From Barnesiella viscericola DSM 18177 (GTDB lineage Bacteria > Bacteroidota > Bacteroidia > Bacteroidales > Barnesiellaceae), in the NCBI RefSeq assembly GCF_000512915.1, contig NZ_CP007034.1, forward strand, positions 744,001 to 808,000: 64,000 bases of DNA, written 5' to 3'. The position numbers were made by a program, and so were the translations under genes. Of the stretch, positions 47,738 through 56,870 are shown one piece after another. How positions within the stretch are numbered: the first letter of the stretch is position 1; each line of letters begins with the position of its first letter. The notes beneath the pieces are model-generated. The model saw nothing but the letters and a program-made list of their open reading frames with translations, ran no database searches and was not told where the DNA came from.

Positions 47738-48535
47738 TTACAACACGTGCCAGTATTCGAGAGCCTTTCTCACCCCGTTGTCGTCGACCGATGCAGTCAC
47801 ATAGTCGGCCACAGCCTTGATGGGGTCGTTGGCATTGCCCATGGCCACCCCGATGCCGGCTACCTGCAACATGCGAACGTCGTTGCCGCCATCGCCAAAG
47901 GCCATGGTCGACCCGATCGGGAATCCGAAATGGCGGGCCACCGTCTTCAATCCCTCTCCCTTGTCGGCTCCCCGGGCCGTCACATCGGCAAAGGTCGGAT
48001 ACCAGCGGCTCGACTCACACGAGGGGAGTTGCGGCATGATTTCGGCCTCGACCTCGGCCGGAATGATAGGCGTCATCTGCGTAATGCGCTGTTTCAACAG
48101 CGCGTCGAGCGTGATGGGACTCGACACCTGGTCCAAGTCGAGCAACCGGTGGAAAAACTCCTCCACCTCATGGGTAGCGTTATAGAGCAGGGCATCGGTC
48201 TCGCCCACCAAGATGCAGGAGAAACCGCGTTCGTCGGCAAAGCGCATCATCGTCCGCACATCGTCCATGGGTATGGCGTGGCAGGCAATCACCTCCCCGC
48301 CGATGACGACGCAGCCCCCGTTGGTAGTCACATAGCCGTCGATGAGATGGGCGATGTCGCCCAGATTGTTGATATAGACCAGCGGACGTCCCGTAGCGAT
48401 GAAAATCTTTATCCCCTTCTTCTTGGCCGCCTCCAACGCCTCGATTGTGGAGCGGGGAATGCGGTGTGTATTGAAACTGACAAGCGTGCCGTCGACATCG
48501 AAGAACAGCGCTTTGATATCCCTTTTCTTTTCCAT
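47738..48535 (-). CDS. HAD-superfamily sugar-phosphate phosphatase (Cof-type)
   Basis: Cytoplasmic phosphatase of 265 residues. HAD motifs: FFDVDGTL (nucleophile and acid Asp), IFIATGRP, the lysine in ADKGEG, and MAFGDGGNDVRML. The C2-type cap and length fit Cof/YbiV phosphatases acting on sugar phosphates or flavin nucleotides. The start at 48535 is chosen because the frame upstream runs through a promoter box; the resulting mRNA would be almost leaderless. Position beside a sugar locus does not prove a link. Confidence 0.9.
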   Translation of the reverse strand: MEKKRDIKALFFDVDGTLVSFNTHRIPRSTIEALEAAKKKGIKIFIATGRPLVYINNLGDIAHLIDGYVTTNGGCVVIGGEVIACHAIPMDDVRTMMRFADERGFSCILVGETDALLYNATHEVEEFFHRLLDLDQVSSPITLDALLKQRITQMTPIIPAEVEAEIMPQLPSCESSRWYPTFADVTARGADKGEGLKTVARHFGFPIGSTMAFGDGGNDVRMLQVAGIGVAMGNANDPIKAVADYVTASVDDNGVRKALEYWHVL

Positions 48536-48539
48536 ACTG

Positions 48540-48547
48540 CAAAGATA
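48540..48547 (-). promoter_or_regulatory. Promoter box (TATCTTTG) abutting the HAD gene start
   Basis: Exact TAnnTTTG with only four bases between the box and the ATG at 48535. Confidence 0.6.
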
Positions 48548-48626
48548 CACCAAAGGCGGCACTCCCCGCGCCGATATAACCTTTTTTCACGTTGAAAATT
48601 GCGGGTAATCCCCCATGCCAAACACG

Positions 48627-48658
48627 AAAAAATCCGCAGGCCATGGCCTGCGGATTTT
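48627..48658 (-). terminator. Palindromic terminator of the hemerythrin-LuxR operon
   Basis: A 30-bp perfect palindrome (48629-48658; half-arm AAAATCCGCAGGCCA) with an extended A-run at its left end, which is a T-run on the minus strand. Confidence 0.8.
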
Positions 48659-48696
48659 CCCAAAAACAACATCAAATAACTTATATAACGAAGTAA

Positions 48697-49314
48697 TCAC
48701 TCCTCACGGTTATAAATAGAATCCTTCACATCGTTGATGTCGACAAACTTGTTGACGATAGCATAGATGGTCAACCCCGCCGGACTGTGTATCTGCAACT
48801 TGCCGGCAATGTTGCGCCGATGGGTGATGACCGTATGGGCCGACAGGCACAACTGTTCGGCAATCTGCTTGTTGGTCATACCCTTGACGACACACACGAT
48901 AATCTCTTTTTCTCGCTCGGTGAGCGGCTCCTGCCGCCCGACCTTCTGCGAAGCGGCATGCACCAGCTTCTCAAACTTTTCGCGTATCTGCTCGGCGGTA
49001 TCGTAGACCGAGATGACCTCGTCGTACATTTTCAACACCGAGGCGTCGACCAACGAGTTTTGCAACGCAATCGACTTCGGAGGTACCTCGTCGGCTCCTC
49101 GCTTCCCCGTCACGACCGGGACCACGCCCGCCAGACTGGGATTGACAATCAGCACGTCGGGTTTATGCCACGACAGCGAAGCGGTGAGCTGTTGCACATC
49201 GGCCACCTCGCTCACTTCGAGATTGAGGGTTGATATCTTTTTCAACACCGAGAGCAACCCCTTGCGGATAATCAACGAAGGCTCTGCTACAATTACTTTT
49301 ACTACCGGCTTCAT
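48697..49314 (-). CDS. LuxR-type regulator with degenerate receiver domain
   Basis: DNA-binding regulator of 205 residues. The NarL/FixJ HTH (about 128-190) is clear: LTEREKEIIVCVVKGMTNKQIAEQL, HTVITHRRNIAGKL. The receiver-like N-terminus (1-115) lacks the phosphorylation site: the acceptor position is N58 in DVLIVNPSL, and the acidic pair near the start is reduced (VIVAEPSLIIRKG, E11 only). It therefore probably responds to protein contact or ligand, not to a kinase. It overlaps the hemerythrin gene by four bases, so the two are co-translated. Confidence 0.88.
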   Translation of the reverse strand: MKPVVKVIVAEPSLIIRKGLLSVLKKISTLNLEVSEVADVQQLTASLSWHKPDVLIVNPSLAGVVPVVTGKRGADEVPPKSIALQNSLVDASVLKMYDEVISVYDTAEQIREKFEKLVHAASQKVGRQEPLTEREKEIIVCVVKGMTNKQIAEQLCLSAHTVITHRRNIAGKLQIHSPAGLTIYAIVNKFVDINDVKDSIYNREE

Positions 49315-50006
49315 CGCGTCTCTTCTATTTTACGTTCCAGCTCCTGAATGGCCGGGACAAACAGATAATCTTCTATGTAGTTGTGCGAGGCCAAATCCTG
49401 CTCACAGGTAAAGATGTCGAACAGCACGCTGTTCAGCTCGTTGCTGCCCGATGCCGGATAATACTTGATGAGTATGTTTTTCAGCTCGGTCAACTTGGCC
49501 TCGACCTGGTCGTGCCGCTTGCGGAAGACGGCAATACTGTATCCCGCGGGTCGTTCGCCCCGCAACAGGGCATTCACATAGGGGAACACCGTACTCTCCT
49601 CGTACCGCATGTGTTTCTGCACCTCGGCCACATACTCGTCGAAGAAGCGGAATATGGCTATGGCAATATCTTCCCCCCCGCAGTCGATAGCCCCCAGCAG
49701 ATTGCGCCGGATAGCCGGCAACCTGAAATGGAGGAAATAGTCGTGTGAGTTGTGCAGATAGCCCAGCAGGGCCCCTACCGAAATGTCGCCCCGATACTCC
49801 TCGGCCTCGCCCTCGTTCAGCAGCAGGTTGACCACAGCCAGAAAGGTACCGGTGTGTACGCCGTTCTCCCGACACACCTCGCCGATGCTCTTGTCGCCGA
49901 AACCCAGGGCGATGCCAAACCGGCTCATCACCAGCAACACCGGATAGTTGTCGCACACCAGATCGCTCATGCGGTCGTCTTGATTGTAGGCTCCCAGTTT
50001 ATACAT
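49311..50006 (-). CDS. Hemerythrin-domain protein (RIC/ScdA-YtfE-like)
   Basis: Protein of 231 residues with a di-iron four-helix domain. Candidate ligands appear in order: HNSHDYFLHFRLP, HMRYEES, KRHDQVEAKL and HNYIEDYLF. The first 70 residues (YPVLLVMSRFGIALGFGDKSIGEVCRENG) resemble the ScdA_N domain of iron-sulfur repair proteins, without the usual double cysteine. The family repairs or protects iron centres under oxygen or nitric-oxide stress. The overlap with the pseudo-receiver LuxR gene suggests an oxygen/NO/iron-sensing pair. Confidence 0.85.
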   Translation of the reverse strand: MYKLGAYNQDDRMSDLVCDNYPVLLVMSRFGIALGFGDKSIGEVCRENGVHTGTFLAVVNLLLNEGEAEEYRGDISVGALLGYLHNSHDYFLHFRLPAIRRNLLGAIDCGGEDIAIAIFRFFDEYVAEVQKHMRYEESTVFPYVNALLRGERPAGYSIAVFRKRHDQVEAKLTELKNILIKYYPASGSNELNSVLFDIFTCEQDLASHNYIEDYLFVPAIQELERKIEETR

Positions 50007-50037
50007 CTTCTCTTGTTCTTATTGGTTCATGTTTACA

Positions 50038-50045
50038 CAAAGATA
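50038..50045 (-). promoter_or_regulatory. Promoter box (TATCTTTG) of the hemerythrin-LuxR operon
   Basis: Exact TAnnTTTG on the minus strand, 31 bases before the start at 50006. The gap to 50262 holds no other gene. Confidence 0.65.
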
Positions 50046-50262
50046 ATCTCTTTGTTTCAAAATCACTACGGTTTCGACAGTACAAAGAAACAGCTTTCTG
50101 CCCGCCCGCACAATCCCCATTTCCCATGAAATCAACACCCCGCCCTACCTAATTGTTGCGATAGGCGACAGGACACAACTTTCTGCCGAGACAAATTTTT
50201 CCCGGCCGATAAACTTTTTACCCGGGCTGCATGTTATAGGAGAAAACCAATTATACAACGAT

Positions 50263-50772
50263 ATGAAAAAAATTGTTTTTACAGTTCTTGCTGCGGCGGC
50301 GCTCATGGCCTGCCAGTCGAACAATAAACAAAATCAGATGGCCGACGAGAGCGAAGCCATAGAAATCGTGGGTGCCGACTCGACCGGTATGATGGACATC
50401 TTTGCCTACGAAGGCGTGGTGCCGTCGGAGTCGGGAAAAGGCGACAGCATCGACTATATGGTGATTATCACCCAGCAGATCGACACGGTTAACGGGGTGT
50501 ATCAACTGACCCAGACCTATGTGACGGCCGACGGTAAAGCGGGCCAGCAAATGAAGAGCAAGGGCAAGAAGTTGTTCCAACGGGGTACACCTCAGGACAA
50601 AATGGCCAAGGTCTACAAACTGGTGCCCGACAGCGGCTCGAATCAGACCGTAAACCTGTGGGTCGAGAGCGATACCACCGTAGTGCTGCTCGACGACCAG
50701 ATGAAGGCCCCGGCCAAACCTGACAATCACCGGCTCAAAGCGGTGAAACATCACCACAAACACCACCTGTAA
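50263..50772 (+). CDS. NlpE-like lipoprotein with His-rich tail
   Basis: Predicted lipoprotein of 169 residues (MKKIVFTVLAAAALMAC, C17). Residues about 45-150 look like the N-terminal barrel of NlpE/copper-resistance lipoproteins: FAYEGVVPSESG, VIITQQIDTVNGVYQLTQTY, VNLWVESDTTVVLLDDQ. The CxxC of E. coli NlpE is absent. The C-terminus ends HHHKHHL, which could bind metal. A terminator follows directly. Function in envelope or metal stress is inferred only. Confidence 0.7.
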   Translation: MKKIVFTVLAAAALMACQSNNKQNQMADESEAIEIVGADSTGMMDIFAYEGVVPSESGKGDSIDYMVIITQQIDTVNGVYQLTQTYVTADGKAGQQMKSKGKKLFQRGTPQDKMAKVYKLVPDSGSNQTVNLWVESDTTVVLLDDQMKAPAKPDNHRLKAVKHHHKHHL

Positions 50773-50804
50773 TTCGGCAATATTGTTTTAGGTTTATAGA
50801 GAGG

Positions 50805-50849
50805 AAGCGGGGAGACCCGGTTGTTATCAACCGAACCTCCCCGCTTTTA
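50805..50849 (+). terminator. Terminator after the NlpE-like gene
   Basis: Arms AAGCGGGGAGacCCGGTTG and CAACCGaacCTCCCCGCTT with a four-base loop, ending in TTTT. Confidence 0.75.
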
Positions 50850-50910
50850 TTGATTCATTCACAAGGGGCCGAACCGCAAACAAGCGGTTCCGCATCTCCA
50901 CACAAAGGTT

Positions 50911-52616
50911 TTATCGCACGGCTATCTTGTAGCGGGCCCCCTCTATGTCGACCACATAGATACCGGGCTCTACATCAACGACAGCCTCACTACCGCGGGT
51001 AGCATAAACTTTCTGCCCGCTCACGCTGTACACGTCGATGGCATATTCCCGATCGGGAGCCGTCCGCACCACAATCTGCCCGTCGCCGGTAGCATAGGCC
51101 ACATGCTTGTCGGCCAACTGTTCGGCCACACCCACCTGGGCACGCTCGTGAACCATGATGTGGTCGATATTGATATTGGTCGTACCATCGACAGCCTCGC
51201 CCACGAACGAGAGACGCAGGGCCTTCTCTCCCTTGTAGGCATCGAGCGGGATAATCATTTGTACCCAACCCTCGGGTTCATTGCCCGAGACGTAGAGCGG
51301 ACCGGCAACGGTCTCAAAAGCACCGTTGTTTCTCGATACCTCGACTACCAGATTGTCGCCGCTCTTCTCGCCCGTGGTCTGGTAGATATAGAATCCCAAG
51401 GCCGGTTCGGTGAGGTTGCTGATGTCGATTTTAGGGCTGGTCAGACGGGTCTTCGTACCGGTATCGACATTGGTAGCCATGAACGAAGCCAGACCACCGT
51501 CGCCGTCCTGCGACTCGGCGTCGGGCGAATAGGCTTGTGCACCTACGCCCCAACCGCCGTCAAGGCCTTCCAGCTTATCGGACATCCACTGGTAGGACAT
51601 CATGCTGCCGGCAAACGATTCGGTGAAGGGTGCCGGATAGGGAGTACCGATGTAATAGAGCTCGGAATAGGTCCGTGCGCCCTCACCCGATTTAATGGTG
51701 TGAATATTGCCGATAGTCCCCAGCGTGGTGAGCTCATCGTCGTTGCTGCACAGAATCATCTGTATCTGAGCCGAATCGCCCTCGTTGAGAAGACGGGCGT
51801 TGAATGCCACTCTCACCTCATTGGCCGACAGCATCTCCAACGGCGGCAAATAGAGAATATCGGGAGCCTCGGAGACTACGCTCGACGAGCATACCAAGGC
51901 ACCGTCCTCGATGTGCCACACTTGACTGTCGGCATTGCCATCTTCCGTATCGAAGCCATCGAGCCCATCTTGGGAAAAATCGCAACGATAAGGCAGTGCA
52001 TAGGTATCGTTATCGGCCAGATAGTGGTTTTCATAAGTCAACGTCGAACCCGACATCCAGTCACTCAGCGCGTCGTCCCAGCGATAGCTCGTTTCGGTAG
52101 CGATGTTGTCATATTCGTCATAGGTGTACTCGTATTTCAGACGTTCGCCCAGAGCCCACGCGTCCAGATACATATAGGAAGATTGCTCCGTGATGTTACC
52201 GTGATCGTCATAGCTGTATGTCACACTGTCGGTAGGGTTATACTTATAGTCACCGGTCTCGAAACTGAACACCCGGTTGTACCGTACCAAAGTAATCACC
52301 CGTCCTTCCGAATCGTATTGGTACCGACGACGGTCGGCCGGAGAGAATGATAACTTTCATAGTCGTTCATACGACCTTGTTCATCATATCCATACACCTC
52401 TTTGCCATTGTTGGCCAGCTCACCGCTGTTATCGGGCATCAAGGTTTCAATCTGTTTCAGGGAGCCATCGCTGTCATAGATATAAATCATCTTCGAGGTC
52501 ACCTCGTCACCCGAATAGACAAAAACATGGTCGAGCTTCTTTCCCGAATTTCCATCTGCCCCAAACGAAACAAAGGCAATCCACGAAAAGAGTGCAATTA
52601 AATAAAGTTTCTTCAT
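50911..52616 (-). pseudogene. Frameshifted secreted protein with adhesin-like domain and T9SS tail
   Basis: One gene in two frames. The first part starts at 52616 with a signal peptide (MKKLYLIALFSWIAFVSFG) and carries YD-type repeats (YGYDEQGRMNDYESY); its frame ends at 52296. The second part continues in a different frame from about 52345 with matching repeats (YQYDSEGRV, YSYDDHGNITEQSSYMY), a cleaved-adhesin/MAM-like region (residues SQVWHIEDGALV to INIDHIMVHE), and a T9SS type-A tail (IDVYSVSGQKVYATRG ... GIYVVDIEGARYKIAVR). A single-base loss near 52342-52347 joins the two. It could be a true mutation, a phase-variant state or a sequence error; the homopolymer context is weak. Whole product about 565 residues. 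Confidence 0.8.
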
Positions 52617-52623
52617 AAACATA

Positions 52624-52631
52624 CAAATTTA
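52624..52631 (-). promoter_or_regulatory. Promoter box (TAAATTTG) abutting the secreted-protein start
   Basis: TAnnTTTG on the minus strand with seven bases before the ATG at 52616. The remaining gap to 52827 shows no gene. Confidence 0.5.
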
Positions 52632-52827
52632 GTTCAACCCTATGTGTGTTACAAAAATTCAATATTTTTCTACAAAAAAAGAGATTTTGCCGCACAAAAC
52701 AGTTAACCTATGATAAAAAAGACATTTATCACAGAGATATGAAAGAATAAATATTTTTCAAGGTTATTTGCGAGACCGACTTTGTTGCGTGATACTCCCG
52801 TCCCCCCTACTCTTGCCAAGCAAAAGA

Positions 52828-53379
52828 TTATAGATTTTTTATCGAGGCTCTTAACCGACTTAACGACTGCTGGGTAATTCCCAAATAGGAAGCTATGTAT
52901 TTCAAAGGCACCTCCTTGACTATTTGCGGGCGCACCTTAATCAGGCTGATGTAACGATTGAGAGCATCGTCTTTCCCGAAAATCTTGCATTTGCGCTCCA
53001 AACAATAGAGTTGTTCGAGGCATATCGTGCGGAAGAGGTTGGAGATGGTCAGGCTTTCATTACACAAGGCTTCCAGTTCGGTCTGCCTGATCGAATAGAG
53101 GGTCATGCGAGTCACCGCCTCGTATTGCAGAAAGGCCGGCTCACCCTTGAAATAGCTGAACATCGAAGCAAAAAAATCGCCACACACCCCGAAGTCTTCT
53201 GTAATTTCATTCCCCTTGGCGTCCCAGAAATAGGCTCGGGTAAGGCCACTCTCGACCAAAAATATTTCGTCGGAAACCTTCTCGGCCTCGATAATGATTT
53301 CGCCCTTGTCAAATTTAACCCGCTTGGAGATGGAGAGGAGCCGTTCAAAATCGGCCGCTCCTATCTGATAATTGTTCAA
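52828..53379 (-). CDS. Crp/Fnr-family transcriptional regulator
   Basis: Regulator of 183 residues with an N-terminal cyclic-nucleotide-binding-type barrel (KFDKGEIIIEAEKVSDEIFLVESG, GDFFASMFSYF) and a short C-terminal HTH (VPLKYIASYLGITQQSLSRLRASI). The length and HTH fit the small Crp/Fnr proteins abundant in Bacteroidetes. There are no N-terminal cysteines for an Fnr-type iron-sulfur cluster. Targets are unknown; the neighbouring secreted-protein gene on the same strand is one possibility. Confidence 0.9.
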   Translation of the reverse strand: MNNYQIGAADFERLLSISKRVKFDKGEIIIEAEKVSDEIFLVESGLTRAYFWDAKGNEITEDFGVCGDFFASMFSYFKGEPAFLQYEAVTRMTLYSIRQTELEALCNESLTISNLFRTICLEQLYCLERKCKIFGKDDALNRYISLIKVRPQIVKEVPLKYIASYLGITQQSLSRLRASIKNL

Positions 53380-53428
53380 AAGCAGGGTCTTTTACTCTTC
53401 CCGAATCGTTTGCATCTTTCTGTTATAT

Positions 53429-53436
53429 TAAAGGTA
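53429..53436 (-). promoter_or_regulatory. Candidate promoter of the Crp/Fnr gene (TACCTTTA)
   Basis: Near-consensus TAnnTTTG (last base A), 49 bases before the start. Confidence 0.45.
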
Positions 53437-53488
53437 TAACTTTTCTCTTTTGTACATATCCGATGGGAGGAGACGGAATTTACTCCGG

Positions 53489-54235
53489 TTACTCCCCCTC
53501 GGCCAACCGCTGCCGCACCACCTCGTACATCATGACCCCGGCGGCTACCGACACATTGAGCGACCCGATGTTTCCCACCTGCGGAATGGCCACCATCTCG
53601 TCGCACAACCGCAAGTTGTCGGGATCTACGCCGGTATCCTCGGCTCCCATGACCAATGCGACCGGCAACGTATAGTCGACACGCGTGTAGTTGAGAGCCG
53701 CCTTCTCCGAAGCGGCAACCACCCGGATACCACTGTCTTTGAGGTAGCGAATGGCACTGTGTATCGACCGTTCACGACAGACCGGGATATGCAGCAGAGC
53801 TCCGGCCGAGGTTTTCACGGCATCGGCGTTGACACTGACGCTGCCCCGCTCGGGCACCACGATGGCATCGACTCCCGTGCACTCGCAGGTACGGGCTATG
53901 GCTCCGAAATTGCGCACATCGGTAATCCCGTCGAGCAACACGATAAAGGGTACCTTCCCCTCCTCGAAGAGCGTGGGGACAATATCGCCCAACCGCTGGT
54001 AGGCAACCGACGAGATGAAGGCTACCACTCCCTGGTGATTCTTGCGGGTGATACGGTTAAGACGCTCGACAGGCACCCGCTGTACCAGATACCCGCGGCC
54101 CTTGATCAGGTCGAAGAGCTCCTTGGCCAGGTCGCCTTGCAGCTCCTTACGTATCAAAATCTTATCTATCTCTTTCCCGGCTTCTATGGCCTCGATTACG
54201 GCCCGAATACCAAAAATCATCTCATTCTTTTCCAT
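53489..54235 (-). CDS. rlmB: 23S rRNA 2'-O-methyltransferase (RlmB/SpoU family)
   Basis: SPOUT-class RNA methyltransferase of 248 residues. An N-terminal substrate-binding domain (about 1-75) is followed by the knot domain with the three SpoU motifs: DVRNFGAIARTCE, VMGAEDTGV and IPQVGNIGSLNVSVAAGV. In E. coli the orthologue methylates G2251. It overlaps recN by 14 bases as the last gene of a long minus-strand operon. Family assignment is sure; the exact target base is inferred. Confidence 0.9.
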   Translation of the reverse strand: MEKNEMIFGIRAVIEAIEAGKEIDKILIRKELQGDLAKELFDLIKGRGYLVQRVPVERLNRITRKNHQGVVAFISSVAYQRLGDIVPTLFEEGKVPFIVLLDGITDVRNFGAIARTCECTGVDAIVVPERGSVSVNADAVKTSAGALLHIPVCRERSIHSAIRYLKDSGIRVVAASEKAALNYTRVDYTLPVALVMGAEDTGVDPDNLRLCDEMVAIPQVGNIGSLNVSVAAGVMMYEVVRQRLAEGE

Positions 54236-55904
54236 CGTTCAATTCGTTACGTTTCAATAATTCGCGGGCATTATCGAGAGCTGCGGCCGTGAGCGACGAA
54301 CCGCTCAACATGCGGGCAATCTCCTCCACCCGCTGCTTGTCGGTGAGGCGTACCAAGTGTGTGGCCGTAGCCGTGTCGGTATCACTCTTGTAGACACGGT
54401 AATGGGTCTGCCCCCAGGCGGCCACCTGAGGCAGGTGGGTGATGCTGATTACCTGCATGCACTGCGCCATCTCGCGCATGATACGGGCCATCTTGTCGGC
54501 AATCTCGCCCGATACCCCGGTATCGACCTCGTCGAAAATAATGGTGGGCAAGGCCATGGCGTGAGCCACCAGCGCTTTGAGCGAAAGCATCAACCGCGAG
54601 ATTTCACCACCCGAGGCAACCTCCGACACCGGTTGCAAAGGTTGGTTCTTGTTGGCCGAAAAGAGGAAGCGAATGGCATCGCCTCCCGTCTCGTCGAGCT
54701 GCGGCCGGGGGGCCACCTCTATCTCGAATTGCAGATGGGGCATACCCAACGGCTTGACCCGCTCGGTGAGGGTCTGCGAAATGCCGGCAGCCGACTGCTG
54801 CCGCACCTCGGTCAACCGGGCGGCCAGGTCGCGCACCTGTTGCTCCTGCTCCTCGACCTGGCGCTTCAAGGCGGCCAACTCCTCGTCGTAGTTTTCGATG
54901 CGGGCCAACCGCTCGGCAAACGAATCGCGCAGGGCCAGCAACTCCACAGCGTTGGACACCCGATGCTTCTGTTGCAACGAGTAATAGGTGTCGAGCCTAT
55001 TCTCCACCCAGGCCAACCGCTCGGGGTCGATATTGAGATTCTCCTGCGACCGGTCGACGGTCGTGGCTATATCTTTCAAGTCGATGTAATCCGATTCGAG
55101 GCGACCAATCCACTCGTCGACCTCGGGATAGAGGCGCGAGAGCGATTTCATGCGTGAGAGCGCCGCATTCAACAACGACACGACCCCGGTCTCCTCGCCG
55201 TGCAGACAGGCTTGCAGCACGGCCAATTCGTTCTTAATCTCCTCGGCGTGCTGCAACGTCTGCAACTCGCCTTCGAGTTCCTCCTGCTCGCCCTCTTTCA
55301 GCTGGGCTTCATCGAGTTGTCCCAACTGGTAACGCAGGTAGTCCTCCTCCTCGCGGCCCGTGCGGTTCTCCTCCTGCAAGCGGGCGAAGGCCTGCAACCG
55401 TTCGCGCCACCGGTGGTAGTGCTCGCGGTAATCGGCCAGCAACGCGGCATCGCCAGCCATCGTATCGACCACACGCAACTGGAAGCGCGAGTCGGCCAGC
55501 AAGAGATTCTGGTGCTGGGAGTGTATGTCGATAAGCTGCTCTCCCAGGGCTTTCAACTGGGCCACCGAAACAGGGGTATCGTTGATGAAGGCCCGCGACT
55601 TGCCCGAGGGGAGAATCTCGCGCCGCAAGATACACTCGCCTTCGTCGTAGTCGAGTTCGTTTTCGTCGAAGAAGTCGCGCAGATGATACGACGCAATGTC
55701 GAACACCCCTTCGATCACCGCCTTCTCGTCGCTGTGCCGCAACGATTTCAAGTCGGCCCGCTGACCGAGTATCAATGACAAAGCTCCCAAGATGATGGAC
55801 TTGCCGGCACCGGTCTCGCCCGTAATGACCGAGAATCCGGGCTCGAAATCGATGTGAAGCTCGTCGATGAGCGTATAGTTGGAAACACTCAGTTTCTTAA
55901 TCAT
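54222..55904 (-). CDS. recN: DNA repair protein RecN
   Basis: SMC-like ATPase acting in double-strand-break repair, 560 residues. The start MIKKLSVSNYTLIDELHIDF leads into Walker A (GETGAGKSII) near residues 31-40. A coiled-coil region (about 160-370, rich in E, L, Q, R) follows, then the signature SGGEISRLMLSLK and Walker B TIIFDEVDTGVSG. The length is typical. It starts 15 bases after the PorD gene and overlaps rlmB. Confidence 0.95.
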   Translation of the reverse strand: MIKKLSVSNYTLIDELHIDFEPGFSVITGETGAGKSIILGALSLILGQRADLKSLRHSDEKAVIEGVFDIASYHLRDFFDENELDYDEGECILRREILPSGKSRAFINDTPVSVAQLKALGEQLIDIHSQHQNLLLADSRFQLRVVDTMAGDAALLADYREHYHRWRERLQAFARLQEENRTGREEEDYLRYQLGQLDEAQLKEGEQEELEGELQTLQHAEEIKNELAVLQACLHGEETGVVSLLNAALSRMKSLSRLYPEVDEWIGRLESDYIDLKDIATTVDRSQENLNIDPERLAWVENRLDTYYSLQQKHRVSNAVELLALRDSFAERLARIENYDEELAALKRQVEEQEQQVRDLAARLTEVRQQSAAGISQTLTERVKPLGMPHLQFEIEVAPRPQLDETGGDAIRFLFSANKNQPLQPVSEVASGGEISRLMLSLKALVAHAMALPTIIFDEVDTGVSGEIADKMARIMREMAQCMQVISITHLPQVAAWGQTHYRVYKSDTDTATATHLVRLTDKQRVEEIARMLSGSSLTAAALDNARELLKRNELNDGKE

Positions 55905-55919
55905 AATGCGTCTCTCTCC

Positions 55920-56816
55920 TTATTCGGTCTGTTTAATCTTGTCAATAATGCTTCTGTCGGTGGGATACATGCCGCTCAATATATCATAGACCGTCTCTTT
56001 CTCGGAAGTCGGGGCCTTGGAATAGACATTCACCAGTTCGTCGAGTTTGGCGTCCCGGAACAGGGTGATTACCACCGACATGGGTGAGGCCTCGTAGACT
56101 TTTTGCAGTTGTTGCAGCGCCTCGGTAATCTTGGCCCGCCCCTTGTCGACACTCAGAGCCATCTCGTCGAGACCGCCGCGGTGATAGTCGTACCACAGCT
56201 GGCGGAAACCCGCGGTGCTCTGTTCGACAAAGGCAGACAGCAGGGCGTGACGGTTGCGGTTGTCCTCGAAGGCTTTCCAGCCGGCCTCCATCGACGATTG
56301 CCCCAGGTTGACCACCTGACGAGCCAACTCGTAGAAGGGGGTCCCGCCCATGGGCGAGAAGCTGTCGAAGTCGACCCCGAGTATCATATAGACATAGAAG
56401 TTGATGATGGCCGTGAGGTTGCTCTCGATGTTGGTTTCGGAGAAGACCAGCGGCTCGTACTCCTGATAGTTAAATTCGACCTGCGTGTCCTTGAAGTTGA
56501 TGAGCGTGGTAGTGTAGGAGCTGTTGTAGACCGGGCGGCGCGACTGCACCTGCAACTCGCACACGAAACGGTTGTCGGCATACTCCTTCACGGTGAAGAG
56601 CATCGAGCAGTCTATCCGCTCGACGGGCGAAATCTGTGCCGTAGACCACTTGCGGTCGTTGATATACTCGGTAATGGCCTCTTTGAGGGTGGTGAATACC
56701 TCCTTGTTGGTGCCCTGTATCTGGTCGCTGTTCACCTCGACACGACAATTCAGCTCCTGAGCAGCAGCCAGGCAGGGGAAAAGGAGGAGCAGCACATACA
56801 AGACATTTCGTTTCAT
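55920..56816 (-). CDS. PorD / DUF4835 family T9SS-associated protein
   Basis: Exported protein of 298 residues, signal peptide ending CLAAA-Q. Features such as ELNCRVEVNSDQIQGTN, RPVYNSSYTTTLINF, FYVYMILGVDFDSFSPMGG and the end SGMYPTDRSIIDKIK fit the DUF4835 family, now linked to type IX secretion as PorD. The gene order coaBC - DUF4835 - recN is familiar in Bacteroidetes. Its presence agrees with the T9SS sorting tails on proteins at 18045, 19845 and 50911. Confidence 0.88.
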   Translation of the reverse strand: MKRNVLYVLLLLFPCLAAAQELNCRVEVNSDQIQGTNKEVFTTLKEAITEYINDRKWSTAQISPVERIDCSMLFTVKEYADNRFVCELQVQSRRPVYNSSYTTTLINFKDTQVEFNYQEYEPLVFSETNIESNLTAIINFYVYMILGVDFDSFSPMGGTPFYELARQVVNLGQSSMEAGWKAFEDNRNRHALLSAFVEQSTAGFRQLWYDYHRGGLDEMALSVDKGRAKITEALQQLQKVYEASPMSVVITLFRDAKLDELVNVYSKAPTSEKETVYDILSGMYPTDRSIIDKIKQTE

Positions 56817-56870
56817 ATCATCTCTTCTTTGAATAGTTTCTTGCCCGAATGGTTCTCGCCTCGTCCTGAG

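Noticed and set aside
50911-52616. RHS/YD polymorphic toxin
   Set aside because: Only a few YD-like repeats, no RHS core or toxin domain; the C-terminus is a T9SS sorting tail.
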